Source: Grimontia sedimenti (lineage in GTDB: Bacteria; Pseudomonadota; Gammaproteobacteria; Enterobacterales; Vibrionaceae). From it: a stretch of 64,000 nucleotides of DNA. Location of the stretch: NCBI RefSeq assembly GCF_011045095.1, contig NZ_JAALDL010000004.1, positions 1 to 64,000 on the forward strand. The letters run 5' to 3'. The translations under genes and the position numbers were made by a program. Positions 1 to 10,042 of this stretch are shown piece after piece (within the stretch, counting starts at the first letter, position 1; every line of letters starts with the position of its first letter). The notes under the pieces were generated by a model, which saw only the letters and a program-made list of their open reading frames with translations, ran no database searches and was not told where the DNA came from.

Positions 1-1620
1 AACTGGACCTACACGGTAGACCCAGACAAAGCGCAAGCTCTACCGGACGGGGAAGAAGCAACCGAAACCTTTACCCTTACTGCGTCTGATAATTCAACGC
101 ACGAGATTGTGGTCACGGTCGAAGGCACCAACCAGTCTGCGGTTGTCACCGGTGATACTACTGCCTCTATCACTGACGTTGATACCTCAGCAACGGGCTC
201 TATCACGGTGACCGATCCGGATTCCGGCGAAACGGCCACCATCGGCAACACCACGATTGAGGGTAACTACGGGACCTTTGAATTAGTGGATGGCAACTGG
301 ACTTACACGGTTGACCCAGATAAAGCCCAGTCTCTGCCAGAAGGTGAAGAGGCGACCGAGACCTTCACACTCACCGCATCCGACAACTCAACGCACGAGA
401 TTGTGGTGACGGTCACCGGCACCAACCAGTCTGCGGTTGTCACCGGTGATACTACTGCCTCTCTCACTGACGTCGAAACGTCAGCAACAGGCTCTATCAC
501 AGTTACCGATCCAGATACCGGCGAAACGGCCACCATTGGTAATACCACCATTGAAGGTAACTACGGCACCTTCGAATTGGTGGACGGTAATTGGACCTAC
601 ACGGTAGACCCAGACAAAGCGCAAGCCCTGCCGGACGGGGAAGAGGCGACCGAAACCTTTACCCTCACGGCGTCTGATAACTCTACCCATGAGATTGTGG
701 TCACGGTTGAAGGCACCAACCAGTCTGCGGTTGTCACCGGTGATACCTCCGCCTCGATCACTGACGTCGATACCTCAGCAACAGGCTCTATCACGGTTAC
801 CGACCCAGATTCCGGCGAAACGGCCACCATCGGCAATACCACGATTGAAGGCAATTACGGGACCTTCGAACTGGTCGACGGCAACTGGACTTACACGGTA
901 GACCCGGATAAAGCGCAAGCCCTGCCGGACGGGGAAGAGGCGACCGAAACCTTTACTCTGACTGCGTCTGATAACTCGGCGCACGAGATTGTGGTGACGG
1001 TCACCGGCACCAACCAGTCTGCGGTTGTGACTGGCGATACCACCGCCTCGATCAGTGATGTAGATACTTCCACGACGGGCTCTATCACGGTTACTGACCC
1101 GGATTCCGGCGAAACCGCGTCTATCGATAACACCACCATAGAGGGCAACTATGGTACCTTCGAATTGGTCGATGGCAACTGGACCTACACGGTAGACCCA
1201 GACAAAGCCCAAACACTTCCAGAGGGCCAGGAAGCCACCGAAACCTTTACCCTTACGGCATCTGACAATTCACAACACGAGATCACTGTTACCGTTGAAG
1301 GCACTGATCAAGCTGCAGTGGTGACCGGTGATACCACCGCCAGTCTTTCTGACACTGACACTTCCGTATCTGGCTCTATCACAGTGACGGATCCAGACAG
1401 CGGCGAAACGGCAAGCATCAGCAACACTGATATTGATGGTGAATACGGCACCTTCTCACTGGTAGATGGTGAGTGGACCTATACCGTCGATCCGGATAAA
1501 GCAGAGGCAATCTCTCAGGGTGATACTGAGACTGAAACCTTCACCCTCACAGCATCTGACGGTTCGACTCACCAAATCACCGTCGATGTAGTGGGAACCG
1601 ATCAGGCAGCAGTCGTCACT
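1..1620 (+). repeat. Tandem 294-bp repeats inside the adhesin gene
   Basis: The AA(C/T)TGG core recurs at 1, 295, 589, 883 and 1177, with a related GAGTGG at 1471, so the period is exactly 294 bp (98 codons). The first four units are nearly identical in DNA and later ones diverge. The array enters from outside the window, so its true copy number is unknown. Confidence 0.92.
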
Positions 1621-4600
1621 GGTACGACAACAGGCACAATTTCGACTGCTGATCTCTCCAGCGCGCTCGTGGGCAATGCCTTCATCATGGATGAGAATTT
1701 CAGCGTTGAGTCAGGCGAGTTCCATACCTTCAATTTCCCACCATCCATCAATTTCAGCAGCGGTGGTGTCAGCGTCGAATTCACTGATAACGACGCGCGT
1801 CTGGATGGCGACAACACACACAACGAATACTCCAATGACAGCTCACAAACTATCGAGCTAAACGGCGTTACTTACCCTGCAAACCTCGACTACACGCTTC
1901 AGTACACGGACGCACAGGGTAACGTGTATACCATGGCAATTGTCGATGTGGACACCAATGCCGATGGCAACAACTACAACGCAATTCCGGACAACGGTAA
2001 GGTGCTGATCCAGCTCGATGGCCCAGAGATCACCCCAGATACCACACTCACATTAGTACCGGGCTCGTACAACAATATCGACAGTCTCGATTACGACGAT
2101 ATTGCAGCACCCGTTACTGTAAGCGGCACCATTGAAATCTCTGATGTCGATAACAACGACAGTCCATCTTTCGCAAATACTACAGTCGAGGGACAGTATG
2201 GTTCACTCACTTTGGTAGATGGTGAATGGACGTACACCGTAGATCGCGACAAAGTGGAATCACTGGGTTCTGACGACAATGCTCAGGACGTGATCACGCT
2301 GACCGCCACTGACGGCACGACACAGAACATCACCATCAACATCTCCGGTACCGATGATGGCTCCATCATTGCGGGTGATGTGACGGGCAGCATCACCGAG
2401 GATGTCGGTGCGCAATCCGTCTCCGGCACCATTACTATCACTGACCCAGATAGCGGCCAGACACCTACTATTCCAGATGCGACATTGGATGGTACCTACG
2501 GCACGCTTGAGCTGGTTGACGGCGAATGGACTTACACCGTTAACACCGACGCTGTTCAATCGCTGGCGCAAGACCAAGTTGTTACTGACAACATCACAGT
2601 CACTGCAAGCGATGGCAACCAACAGGTCATCAGTATTACCTTGACCGGTACGAACGATGCCGCTGTGGTAACGGGTGATACAACGGGTAATGTGACCGAC
2701 GCCGACGCCTCGACATCTGGCACCATCACAGTGACGGACCCAGACAGCGGCGAAAGTGCGAGTATCAGCAACACAACTATCGCCGGGGAATATGGCACCT
2801 TTACCCTGACCGATGGAGAATGGACTTACACCGTCGACCCAGCGAAAGCTCAGCCGTTGACTGACGGCGAAACCGCTCAAGATACCTTCACGCTAACGGC
2901 CTCCGACGGTTCTACCCATGATATCGTGATGACGGTGACTGGCACGGATCAGGCTGGTGTTGTCTCAGGCACCACCACTGGCAGTGTCGATGCGGCAGGC
3001 TTCCAGCTTAACATTGAAGTCGGCGAATCTATTTCCAGCGGCAATATCACCACTGGCGACAGCAATAGCGCGTGGACAACCACGACCACGACAATTGACG
3101 GCGTGCCTTATGTCATTTCCACTTCGTTTGGTTACGACGGCACCACCATCATTTCAAGGGTTGAAAACGACGGCTCACTCACTGAGACTGACCGCATCAC
3201 CTACGACAGCACCACTGGTGTGGTGACTTCTTCTGTGACAGGTGATATCACCTCCACGGTTGAAAATGCAGGCTTCTCTGTCGGCGCATTGGGTAACGGT
3301 CTCACCCAGTCCAATGTTTCAAGCATTGACGGACAACCTACCCTGTTCTTGACCTCGCAGAATAGTGGTTCCATTTCTGCCTGGCAGATCTCCGACAATG
3401 GCCAACTGACCCCAAATGGCGGCCTGACCTTTGGCAATTCGCAAACCGGCATCGTGCGTGAAAATGTCACCTTCGAAACGGATGACGGGCAAACCCTCAT
3501 TTTCGCAACCCGTCCTCAAGGCGACACCATTGATGTACTGACGTACGACCCAGAAACCGGCGACATTCGCGAAACAGGAAACTCGTTTGCTTCCGGCGAT
3601 GTGGTGTCGGGAATTGATATTGTCACCGTGGGTGACAATACCTATGTCACCTCAGCCAGCGAAGGCAGCGTCAACATCTACTCAGTCGACAGCGCGACAG
3701 GTAACCTGACCCTCATCGATACCAAGTCTGTCGCAGAGGGCGACGGTAACTCTGTCACCATTTACGAAACACCAGATGGCAAGACTTACGCTATTGCTTC
3801 AAGCAGCGGCGCAGATGTCACCACGGTGTTCGAAATTGGCGAGAATGGCGCACTGACTCAAACTGACACCATCTCGAATGCGGGTGCCTACATGTCGACC
3901 GCTGGCTACATTGATGGCGAGCCGGTATTCGTTGCACCTAATCCAGACGGCGGTGTTGATCTGTTCACTATCGGTGATGACGGCAAACTCGTTCATCAGG
4001 GCAACGTAGCATCCATTGAAAACGACAACACTCCACCTGTGATTGTGCAGACCGCGGATGGCAGTTACTTCCTGGTTGACGCGGATGGCAACACCACCTC
4101 GGTTGAACTCAATATCGGTACCGAATCGCTCATCACAACATCGGGCTCATTAGATGTTGTCGACGTAGATGGTGGAGACACCACTGTGTTTGAGAACGCG
4201 ACGGTGGAAGGCACCTACGGCACGCTCGAACTGGTCGATGGCAACTGGACTTACACGCTGGATGAAGGCAAGTCCCAAAGTCTGGGTGAAGATCAAACTG
4301 CGCAGGATGTCATCACCCTGACGGCGACGGATGGAACAGAGCAAACCATCACCATTACGGTGACGGGTACCGATGACAAACCGGAAGTCTCTGGCGATGT
4401 CACCGCGCAAATCTCTGAAGACTCGCTATCGCAAACCGTCAGCGGCACCCTATCGATTACCGATGTGGATACCAACGACACACCAAGCTTTGCTAGTACG
4501 ACAGTAGCAGGCCAGTACGGCGCACTATCCTTGATTGATGGTGAGTGGACTTACACTTTGAGTGATGCGGCACAATCGCTCAGTGAAGGTCAGCAAGTTG

Positions 4601-7467
4601 AGGATGTCATAACGCTGACAGCGACTGATGGCACCACTCAAGACATCGTAATCACAGTGACAGGCGCTGATGACGCGTCGTTCATCTCAGGCACGACTTC
4701 CGGCAGCGTGACCGAAGGTGATGCGGGTGATGTGATAACAACCAGCGGCAAGCTTTCAGTTAGCGATACCGATAGTGACAACGTCACAATTCCGGATAGC
4801 AATCAATCGGGCACCTATGGCTCACTCTCGCTTGTTGACGGCGAATGGACATATACGCTCGACAACAGCAAGGCGGATAGCCTCAACGAAGGCCAGAACG
4901 TGACAGATACCTTCACTGTGACGGCTTCGGACGGCTCCACACAAGAGATTGTGGTGAACATCACCGGTAGCGATGATGCTGCCACCCTGACGGGAGACAC
5001 TACAGCAACCATCTCCGATACTTCTTCAACGTCGGAAAACGTCACTATTAACCGTGGCTCCGATGGTACCTGGGATGTGGGGGATGGTGACAACTTATAC
5101 CTCAACCTCAGCAATATCACTTCGGATGCGCAGTACAGCAACAGTGTGGGTTACTACGTGATGGATGGTAGCGGCAATGTCATCCGTTCGGCGATCATCT
5201 TCGATAATGCTCACTCAGTAAACAACTCGAGCGTTAACATCAACACAGCTGGCGGGGAGAAAGTTGGCCTGTTCATGATTCCTGACGGTGACAGCCAAGG
5301 GTTCAATGTGGGAAGTGTCAGTCTCAGCTTCGGCAGCGGTGGGGTCACGGCATATCAAGGCAGTGCATCAGGCACGACGTTCGTCTCGGAATCATCGAAA
5401 AACGGCAGCAGCTTCGATTACGAGTCCAATTCCGGCACTTATTCAGCCTGGGAGGATCTGGTTGGCGGTGGAGACCGCGACTACAACGATGTCGCTTTCT
5501 ATGTCACCGCCACGCAGCAACAAGACCAGCCTATCTCAGCCAGCGGCTCAATCGGCGTATCAGACGTTGATAGCGGCGACACACCAACTCTACCGAACAC
5601 CACAGTTCAAGGTGAGTTCGGTACGCTTGTGCTGACCAATGGCAACTGGACCTACACCTTCGATGAAAGCAAAGCACAGCAAATCGATGAAGAGACTCTG
5701 GAAACCATCGTCATTACTGACTCTGAAGGCGGACAACATGAGATTGTCATTGCTATCCAGGGTACAGATGATGCACCAATTGTCACTGGCGTATTCAGTG
5801 GTGCAGTGACCGAAGGCGATTACGGCGACAAAGTCACTGTTAGTGGAAATATTGCCATTAGTGACCCAGATGCTGATGATACGCCAGAGTTCCTGAACAC
5901 CACGATTCAGGGGGACTATGGCACGCTCACGTTAACTGACGGTGTCTGGACTTACGAACTGGATGATGTAAAAGCGGAAGTCCTGTCCAGCTCCGACTAT
6001 GTCACCGACACCATCACGCTGACGGCGACGGATGGCACGGTGCAAAACATTAATGTTTCCATCACAGGAACCAACGATGACCCATTTGTCGTCGGCACCA
6101 ATACAGCCGCTATCGTGGCGCCAGACTCCGTGACCAGTGAGTATGTAGACATTGGCAACGCATTCGTCCTCAATGAGGGTTATACGTTCTCTGGCGGCGA
6201 CATGCAGTACTACGGTAACGAGCCGACATTCCAGTTCAATGACTCCGGTTCGACGATACGTTTCTATGACAACGACACTACGGTGGACGGTGACAACTAC
6301 AGAAATGAGTATGTTCAGGATTCGAGCCAAAAAGTCGAAATCAACGGGGTGCAGTACTCAGCCACCTACGACTATCAACTCGATTATCAAGATTCAGCGG
6401 GAAATGTTTACTCCTTCGCTGTCTTTGATGTCGACCTTGATGGTGATGGTAGCTTCAGATATGACTCCAATGAACAAGGCCGCGTGATTGTGCAGATAGA
6501 CGGTCCACAAATCACTCCAGGACTCACCATGGATTACCTGCGTGATACGCCAAATCAGCCAAGGTCGATGTCATATTCTGACTTCACTGATTTTTCTGGT
6601 GCGACGCTCGAAGCAACAGGTGTGCTTTCTATCGTTGATTTGGATGCGAATGATTCACAGCCTGAATTTGCTGACACCACAGTAAACGGCCAATATGGCT
6701 CACTGGTATTAACCGACGGTGCTTGGACTTACACACTCGACCCTCACTCAACACCAGCATTAGGAGAACATGATACTGTTACTGAGGTAATCAGTCTCAC
6801 CGCCACAAATGGCATGCAAACGCAGGTCAATGTCACCATCGGTGGCTCAGAGTCAGCAGTCAACAATGCGTCGCTGAACGGCGTGAGTGATGCGCTGGAT
6901 GATGTTATTGCCCTTGATGACGTTACCTTCTCTGGTAGTGATGGTAATGATCGCATAGCAGGTAGTAGTGAAGTGGACGTGTTACTCGGCAACGGTGGTG
7001 ATGATGTCATATACGGAAATGCGGGGAATGACATCATCGATGGCGGTCTTGGTGATGACCTGCTCTTTGGTGGTCAAGGCAATGACCTGATGGCGGGTGG
7101 TTCAGGCTCAGACACCTTTGCTTTCCTCAACGGAGATCAAGGCACAGCCAACGCACCGGCCGTTGATCACATTGCTGACTTTGATGCCATGCAAGATGCT
7201 ATCAATCTCTCCGACCTCTTGAACAACGAAACAAACGACTCACTCGGCGAGTATTTATCGTTCAGTGACGACGGAGAAGGGAATGCCATGCTCAACATTT
7301 CTTCTCAAGGCGACGGCAATGTGGATCAGCAGGTAGTATTCGACAACATGAGTGTCGAAGATATGGCAGATGCTTACAGCGTCGACATTACCGGCATGAC
7401 CTCCGAGCAAATCAGCTCTTCGGTTATTGATGCGATGATTATGCAGAGCAAGATGATTGTTGACTAA
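1..7467 (+). CDS. Giant VCBS-repeat RTX adhesin, 3' part (5' end outside window)
   Basis: The frame is open from the first base, so the N-terminus is missing; 2488 residues are visible. The protein is a chain of about 98-residue VCBS/cadherin-like repeats recognised by a recurring WTYTVDPDKA core and TVTGTNQ/TVEGTDQ linkers. Inserted among them are an unrecognised module at residues about 550-700 with a second copy at about 2044-2197, a stretch resembling a beta-propeller at about 997-1375, and a DUF4114-like domain at about 1675-1843 ending in SAWEDLVGGGDRDYNDV. The C-terminus has five RTX nonapeptides such as GNAGNDIID and GGQGNDLMA (about 2325-2372), followed by a type I secretion target region ending SKMIVD. 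This architecture is that of a calcium-binding surface adhesin exported by a TolC-type ABC secretion system; the secretion genes are not in view. A strong terminator follows. Biofilm or host attachment is an inference from the family. Confidence 0.93.
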   Translation, partial: NWTYTVDPDKAQALPDGEEATETFTLTASDNSTHEIVVTVEGTNQSAVVTGDTTASITDVDTSATGSITVTDPDSGETATIGNTTIEGNYGTFELVDGNWTYTVDPDKAQSLPEGEEATETFTLTASDNSTHEIVVTVTGTNQSAVVTGDTTASLTDVETSATGSITVTDPDTGETATIGNTTIEGNYGTFELVDGNWTYTVDPDKAQALPDGEEATETFTLTASDNSTHEIVVTVEGTNQSAVVTGDTSASITDVDTSATGSITVTDPDSGETATIGNTTIEGNYGTFELVDGNWTYTVDPDKAQALPDGEEATETFTLTASDNSAHEIVVTVTGTNQSAVVTGDTTASISDVDTSTTGSITVTDPDSGETASIDNTTIEGNYGTFELVDGNWTYTVDPDKAQTLPEGQEATETFTLTASDNSQHEITVTVEGTDQAAVVTGDTTASLSDTDTSVSGSITVTDPDSGETASISNTDIDGEYGTFSLVDGEWTYTVDPDKAEAISQGDTETETFTLTASDGSTHQITVDVVGTDQAAVVTGTTTGTISTADLSSALVGNAFIMDENFSVESGEFHTFNFPPSINFSSGGVSVEFTDNDARLDGDNTHNEYSNDSSQTIELNGVTYPANLDYTLQYTDAQGNVYTMAIVDVDTNADGNNYNAIPDNGKVLIQLDGPEITPDTTLTLVPGSYNNIDSLDYDDIAAPVTVSGTIEISDVDNNDSPSFANTTVEGQYGSLTLVDGEWTYTVDRDKVESLGSDDNAQDVITLTATDGTTQNITINISGTDDGSIIAGDVTGSITEDVGAQSVSGTITITDPDSGQTPTIPDATLDGTYGTLELVDGEWTYTVNTDAVQSLAQDQVVTDNITVTASDGNQQVISITLTGTNDAAVVTGDTTGNVTDADASTSGTITVTDPDSGESASISNTTIAGEYGTFTLTDGEWTYTVDPAKAQPLTDGETAQDTFTLTASDGSTHDIVMTVTGTDQAGVVSGTTTGSVDAAGFQLNIEVGESISSGNITTGDSNSAWTTTTTTIDGVPYVISTSFGYDGTTIISRVENDGSLTETDRITYDSTTGVVTSSVTGDITSTVENAGFSVGALGNGLTQSNVSSIDGQPTLFLTSQNSGSISAWQISDNGQLTPNGGLTFGNSQTGIVRENVTFETDDGQTLIFATRPQGDTIDVLTYDPETGDIRETGNSFASGDVVSGIDIVTVGDNTYVTSASEGSVNIYSVDSATGNLTLIDTKSVAEGDGNSVTIYETPDGKTYAIASSSGADVTTVFEIGENGALTQTDTISNAGAYMSTAGYIDGEPVFVAPNPDGGVDLFTIGDDGKLVHQGNVASIENDNTPPVIVQTADGSYFLVDADGNTTSVELNIGTESLITTSGSLDVVDVDGGDTTVFENATVEGTYGTLELVDGNWTYTLDEGKSQSLGEDQTAQDVITLTATDGTEQTITITVTGTDDKPEVSGDVTAQISEDSLSQTVSGTLSITDVDTNDTPSFASTTVAGQYGALSLIDGEWTYTLSDAAQSLSEGQQVEDVITLTATDGTTQDIVITVTGADDASFISGTTSGSVTEGDAGDVITTSGKLSVSDTDSDNVTIPDSNQSGTYGSLSLVDGEWTYTLDNSKADSLNEGQNVTDTFTVTASDGSTQEIVVNITGSDDAATLTGDTTATISDTSSTSENVTINRGSDGTWDVGDGDNLYLNLSNITSDAQYSNSVGYYVMDGSGNVIRSAIIFDNAHSVNNSSVNINTAGGEKVGLFMIPDGDSQGFNVGSVSLSFGSGGVTAYQGSASGTTFVSESSKNGSSFDYESNSGTYSAWEDLVGGGDRDYNDVAFYVTATQQQDQPISASGSIGVSDVDSGDTPTLPNTTVQGEFGTLVLTNGNWTYTFDESKAQQIDEETLETIVITDSEGGQHEIVIAIQGTDDAPIVTGVFSGAVTEGDYGDKVTVSGNIAISDPDADDTPEFLNTTIQGDYGTLTLTDGVWTYELDDVKAEVLSSSDYVTDTITLTATDGTVQNINVSITGTNDDPFVVGTNTAAIVAPDSVTSEYVDIGNAFVLNEGYTFSGGDMQYYGNEPTFQFNDSGSTIRFYDNDTTVDGDNYRNEYVQDSSQKVEINGVQYSATYDYQLDYQDSAGNVYSFAVFDVDLDGDGSFRYDSNEQGRVIVQIDGPQITPGLTMDYLRDTPNQPRSMSYSDFTDFSGATLEATGVLSIVDLDANDSQPEFADTTVNGQYGSLVLTDGAWTYTLDPHSTPALGEHDTVTEVISLTATNGMQTQVNVTIGGSESAVNNASLNGVSDALDDVIALDDVTFSGSDGNDRIAGSSEVDVLLGNGGDDVIYGNAGNDIIDGGLGDDLLFGGQGNDLMAGGSGSDTFAFLNGDQGTANAPAVDHIADFDAMQDAINLSDLLNNETNDSLGEYLSFSDDGEGNAMLNISSQGDGNVDQQVVFDNMSVEDMADAYSVDITGMTSEQISSSVIDAMIMQSKMIVD

Positions 7468-7499
7468 ATAACAAGAAGCCCAAGAGCCTAGCGCTCCTT

Positions 7500-7528
7500 G
7501 CCAGCCGCCCTCCGGCTGGCATTTTTTT
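7500..7528 (+). terminator. Rho-independent terminator of the adhesin gene
   Basis: Stem GCCAGCCG (7500-7507) pairs with CGGCTGGC (7513-7520) around loop CCCTC and is followed by A and seven T residues. It lies 33 bases after the adhesin stop. Confidence 0.93.
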
Positions 7529-7613
7529 GTCTTGAGTTTCGTGGAGTACGGTATACTCGTTCTTCTAAAATCCACCGCGAAAATGAATTCGCTAAAAATA
7601 GTGATTAAGTTTT

Positions 7614-8231
7614 ATGAAACTCAAGCGTTTCCTTCTTCCATTGTTTGCAGCACTCACAATCACCGCCTGCAGCGATGAAGCGCCCCAAAACGACAAATAC
7701 ACTACGCTCGCAACACCTGTAACTGTGGAAAGTCTGCCAGCGGTCACCGAAGTCTTCAGCCTGTCATGCGGTCATTGCCGTTCAATGGAAGCGGCCATTC
7801 CTGCGATTGAAGCTGCCGCTGATGTGAAAATTGGCAAAGCGCATGTCACCTTCAATGAAAACGCCACCTTTGCGGCAATGATTTACTATTCCGCCATGAG
7901 TCAGATTGACGGCGCACCACCAGAAGGTTTGACCGAAGCCCTGTTCAAGTTTGTGCAGGAAGACCAGTCTGATGACGCGGAAAAGAACAAGGCCATCCTG
8001 AGTTCACTGTTTGCGCAATACAATCTGGTCAGCCCTTTTGACATGACCGAAGCACAACAAGAAGCACTGTTTGCAGATATGGAGCGTGCTGATCAGATCA
8101 CAGTAGAATCTGAAATCAGATCGGTACCGACGTTTCTGGTTAATGGCAAGTATGTGGTGAATACCAGTGCACATCAAAGTGCCGAGGAACTGGCCGACAC
8201 CCTAAAAATGCTGATGGCGAATAATCAGTAA
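7614..8231 (+). CDS. DsbA-family thiol:disulfide oxidoreductase, predicted lipoprotein
   Basis: The protein has 205 residues. It begins with a lipoprotein signal (MKLKRFLLPLFAALTITAC, lipid-attachment Cys19), then a thioredoxin-like fold with active site CGHC at residues 52-55 and the cis-proline loop VPTFLVNG near residue 170, the pattern of DsbA. It should introduce or shuffle disulfides in exported proteins at the periplasmic face. A lipid-anchored DsbA is less usual than a soluble one. It is monocistronic or loosely linked to the ABM gene 28 bases downstream. No strong ribosome-binding site precedes the ATG, but the start is fixed by the signal peptide. The upstream adhesin is separated by a terminator, so a functional link is not implied. 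Confidence 0.85.
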   Translation: MKLKRFLLPLFAALTITACSDEAPQNDKYTTLATPVTVESLPAVTEVFSLSCGHCRSMEAAIPAIEAAADVKIGKAHVTFNENATFAAMIYYSAMSQIDGAPPEGLTEALFKFVQEDQSDDAEKNKAILSSLFAQYNLVSPFDMTEAQQEALFADMERADQITVESEIRSVPTFLVNGKYVVNTSAHQSAEELADTLKMLMANNQ

Positions 8232-8259
8232 TCACGAGCTTAGCATTCAAGGAGTGAAG

Positions 8260-8574
8260 ATGATTCTGGAAGTCGCCATATTGAGCGTGGTTCCTGGGCA
8301 GGAAGCGGCGTTTGAGAACGCCTTTGCGAAAGCACAGGCGATTATTTCGGCGCAGAAAGGTTACATCAGCCATGAAGTCCGTCGATGCATGGAAAAGGCA
8401 AACCGCTACATACTGTTGGTTAACTGGGAAACCTTGGAAGACCACACAGAGGGATTTAGGCAATCCGAAGGGTATCTAGAGTGGAAAGCCTTACTGCATC
8501 ACTTCTACGATCCCTTCCCCACGGTTGAGCACTACGAGTCTGTGCCAAACCTTACAAACACAAACGGCGCTTGA
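8260..8574 (+). CDS. Antibiotic biosynthesis monooxygenase (ABM) domain protein
   Basis: The product is a small protein of 104 residues forming one ferredoxin-like ABM domain (MILEVAILSVVPGQEAAFE... with the later YILLVNWETLEDH). Proteins of this family act as small heme- or quinone-modifying monooxygenases, but many have no known substrate, so no specific reaction is claimed. The ATG at 8260 is preferred over a GTG six bases upstream because AAGGAG at 8249-8254 is correctly spaced for it. The stop codon lies inside the loop of the following terminator. Confidence 0.78.
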   Translation: MILEVAILSVVPGQEAAFENAFAKAQAIISAQKGYISHEVRRCMEKANRYILLVNWETLEDHTEGFRQSEGYLEWKALLHHFYDPFPTVEHYESVPNLTNTNGA

Positions 8575-8587
8575 TGCGCCGTTTTTT
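8563..8587 (+). terminator. Terminator, probably bidirectional
   Basis: AACGGCGC (8563-8570) pairs with GCGCCGTT (8576-8583) and is followed by T residues on the plus strand; on the minus strand the hairpin is followed by TTTGTGTTTG. It serves the ABM gene and probably the converging metC. Confidence 0.88.
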
Positions 8588-8606
8588 ATTTCTCACCGAA
8601 GCCCGA

Positions 8607-9794
8607 TTACTTCAAGCGTTCAAAGCCAGCTTCCAAATCCGCAATCAGATCCTCCACATCTTCCAGACCGATGTGCAGACGAACCAGGGTGCCGCTGAAA
8701 TCAACCGGGCCAACTGGACGAATGGCATTCAGTTCTTCAGGCTGGTTCGCCAGCACCAGAGACTCGTAGCCACCCCACGAATACGCCATGCTGAAGTGAG
8801 TGAAGTTATCCAGATAATTCGCAACCTGCTCGTCGGTAAGCTTCTCTTTCAGCACGAAAGAGAACAGGCCACAACTACCACTGAAATCACGCTGGTAGTT
8901 TTCGTGACCCGCACTTTCAGGCAATGCTGGATGGTTCACTCGCGCCACTTCAGGGCGAGCGCTCAACCATTGAGCTACCGCGATGCTGTTTTCCTGATGC
9001 TGCTTAAGACGAACACCCAAAGTTCGCAAGCCACGGGATGCCATGTACGCGGTATCCGCATCCACCATTTGCCCCATCAGGTAAGAGCGCTCGCGCAGAC
9101 GCTCCCAAGTGCGTGCATTAGCGACCGCTGTGCCGATCATGGCGTCAGAGTGCCCAACAATGTATTTGGTGCCTGCTTGAATAGAGATATCAATATCATG
9201 CTCAAGCGCTTTAAACAGAATTCCCGCTGCCCAGGTATTATCAATCATGATCACCACTTCAGGGTTCACCGCACGCACTGCTTTTACAATGGCAGGAATG
9301 TCGGGCACTTCCATGGTGATAGAGCTTGGTGATTCAAGAAAGACCACTGAGGTTTCCGGTTTCACCAAAGCGCCAATATCAGCACCTTTCATCGGGTCGT
9401 AATAAGTCGTAGCAATACCCATATCGGCAAGAATGGTGTCACAGAAGGCCTGGGTTGGCTCATAAGCGCCACCCGTCATCAAAACGTGATCACCGGTTTT
9501 GACAAAAGAGAGCATGCTGTTGGCAATGGCTGCTGCGCCACAAGGATAAAGCACACAACCTGCGCCACCTTCCAGTTCAGTCATGGCATCTTGAAAGGCA
9601 AAGTGCGTCAATGTGCCACGGCGTCCGTAGAATAACTCACGCTCCCCACGATGTTTTGTCGCCACTTTTTTCTGCGCCACAGAATCAAAAACAATCGATG
9701 ACGCGCGCTGAATCACACTGTTAACACTGCCTTTGCAGTACTCAGATTTTCTCCCCGCAGACACCAGCGTGGTATTCAGTTTTCCCGATGACAT
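8607..9794 (-). CDS. metC: Cystathionine beta-lyase MetC
   Basis: The 395-residue protein belongs to the Cys/Met-metabolism PLP-dependent enzyme family (fold type I). The PLP lysine is K210 in [16 protein letters not shown], the same position and context as in enterobacterial MetC; the cofactor-binding YGRRG and MIDNTWAAG motifs are also present. It should cleave cystathionine to homocysteine, pyruvate and ammonia in the cytoplasm, the second-last step of methionine synthesis. GGGAG precedes the ATG. The gene stands alone and converges on the ABM gene. The divergent 248-base region upstream should hold its promoter, but I saw no clear MetJ box. Confidence 0.92.
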   Translation of the reverse strand: MSSGKLNTTLVSAGRKSEYCKGSVNSVIQRASSIVFDSVAQKKVATKHRGERELFYGRRGTLTHFAFQDAMTELEGGAGCVLYPCGAAAIANSMLSFVKTGDHVLMTGGAYEPTQAFCDTILADMGIATTYYDPMKGADIGALVKPETSVVFLESPSSITMEVPDIPAIVKAVRAVNPEVVIMIDNTWAAGILFKALEHDIDISIQAGTKYIVGHSDAMIGTAVANARTWERLRERSYLMGQMVDADTAYMASRGLRTLGVRLKQHQENSIAVAQWLSARPEVARVNHPALPESAGHENYQRDFSGSCGLFSFVLKEKLTDEQVANYLDNFTHFSMAYSWGGYESLVLANQPEELNAIRPVGPVDFSGTLVRLHIGLEDVEDLIADLEAGFERLK

Positions 9795-10042
9795 GAACTC
9801 TCCCTATTCAACCCCAACAATACCCAGAAACAAGAGCCTGGATACCTTCAAAATTCGTATTGGCAAAGATTACCTTAGTTACTGCCGAAATGCAGCGCTC
9901 ACCCGCTTGAATTTGCCCAGCACCCTTCGCCACCTTAGGCCATAAAGTGTGCGCTTGACACCCTCTCGGCTCCGCAACTGACGCAAATATAAGACACTGT
10001 ACTATAGTTAAGTCAACGTCAGTGGATAGGGAAATATTCGCA

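Noticed and set aside
9-1148. A series of open minus-strand frames opposite the adhesin repeats
   Set aside because: They recur with the 294-bp period and mirror the repeat codons; they have no ribosome-binding sites and are shadows of the adhesin.
8607-9332. 253-codon plus-strand ORF opposite metC
   Set aside because: metC has clear family motifs over its full length; the opposite frame is a shadow.
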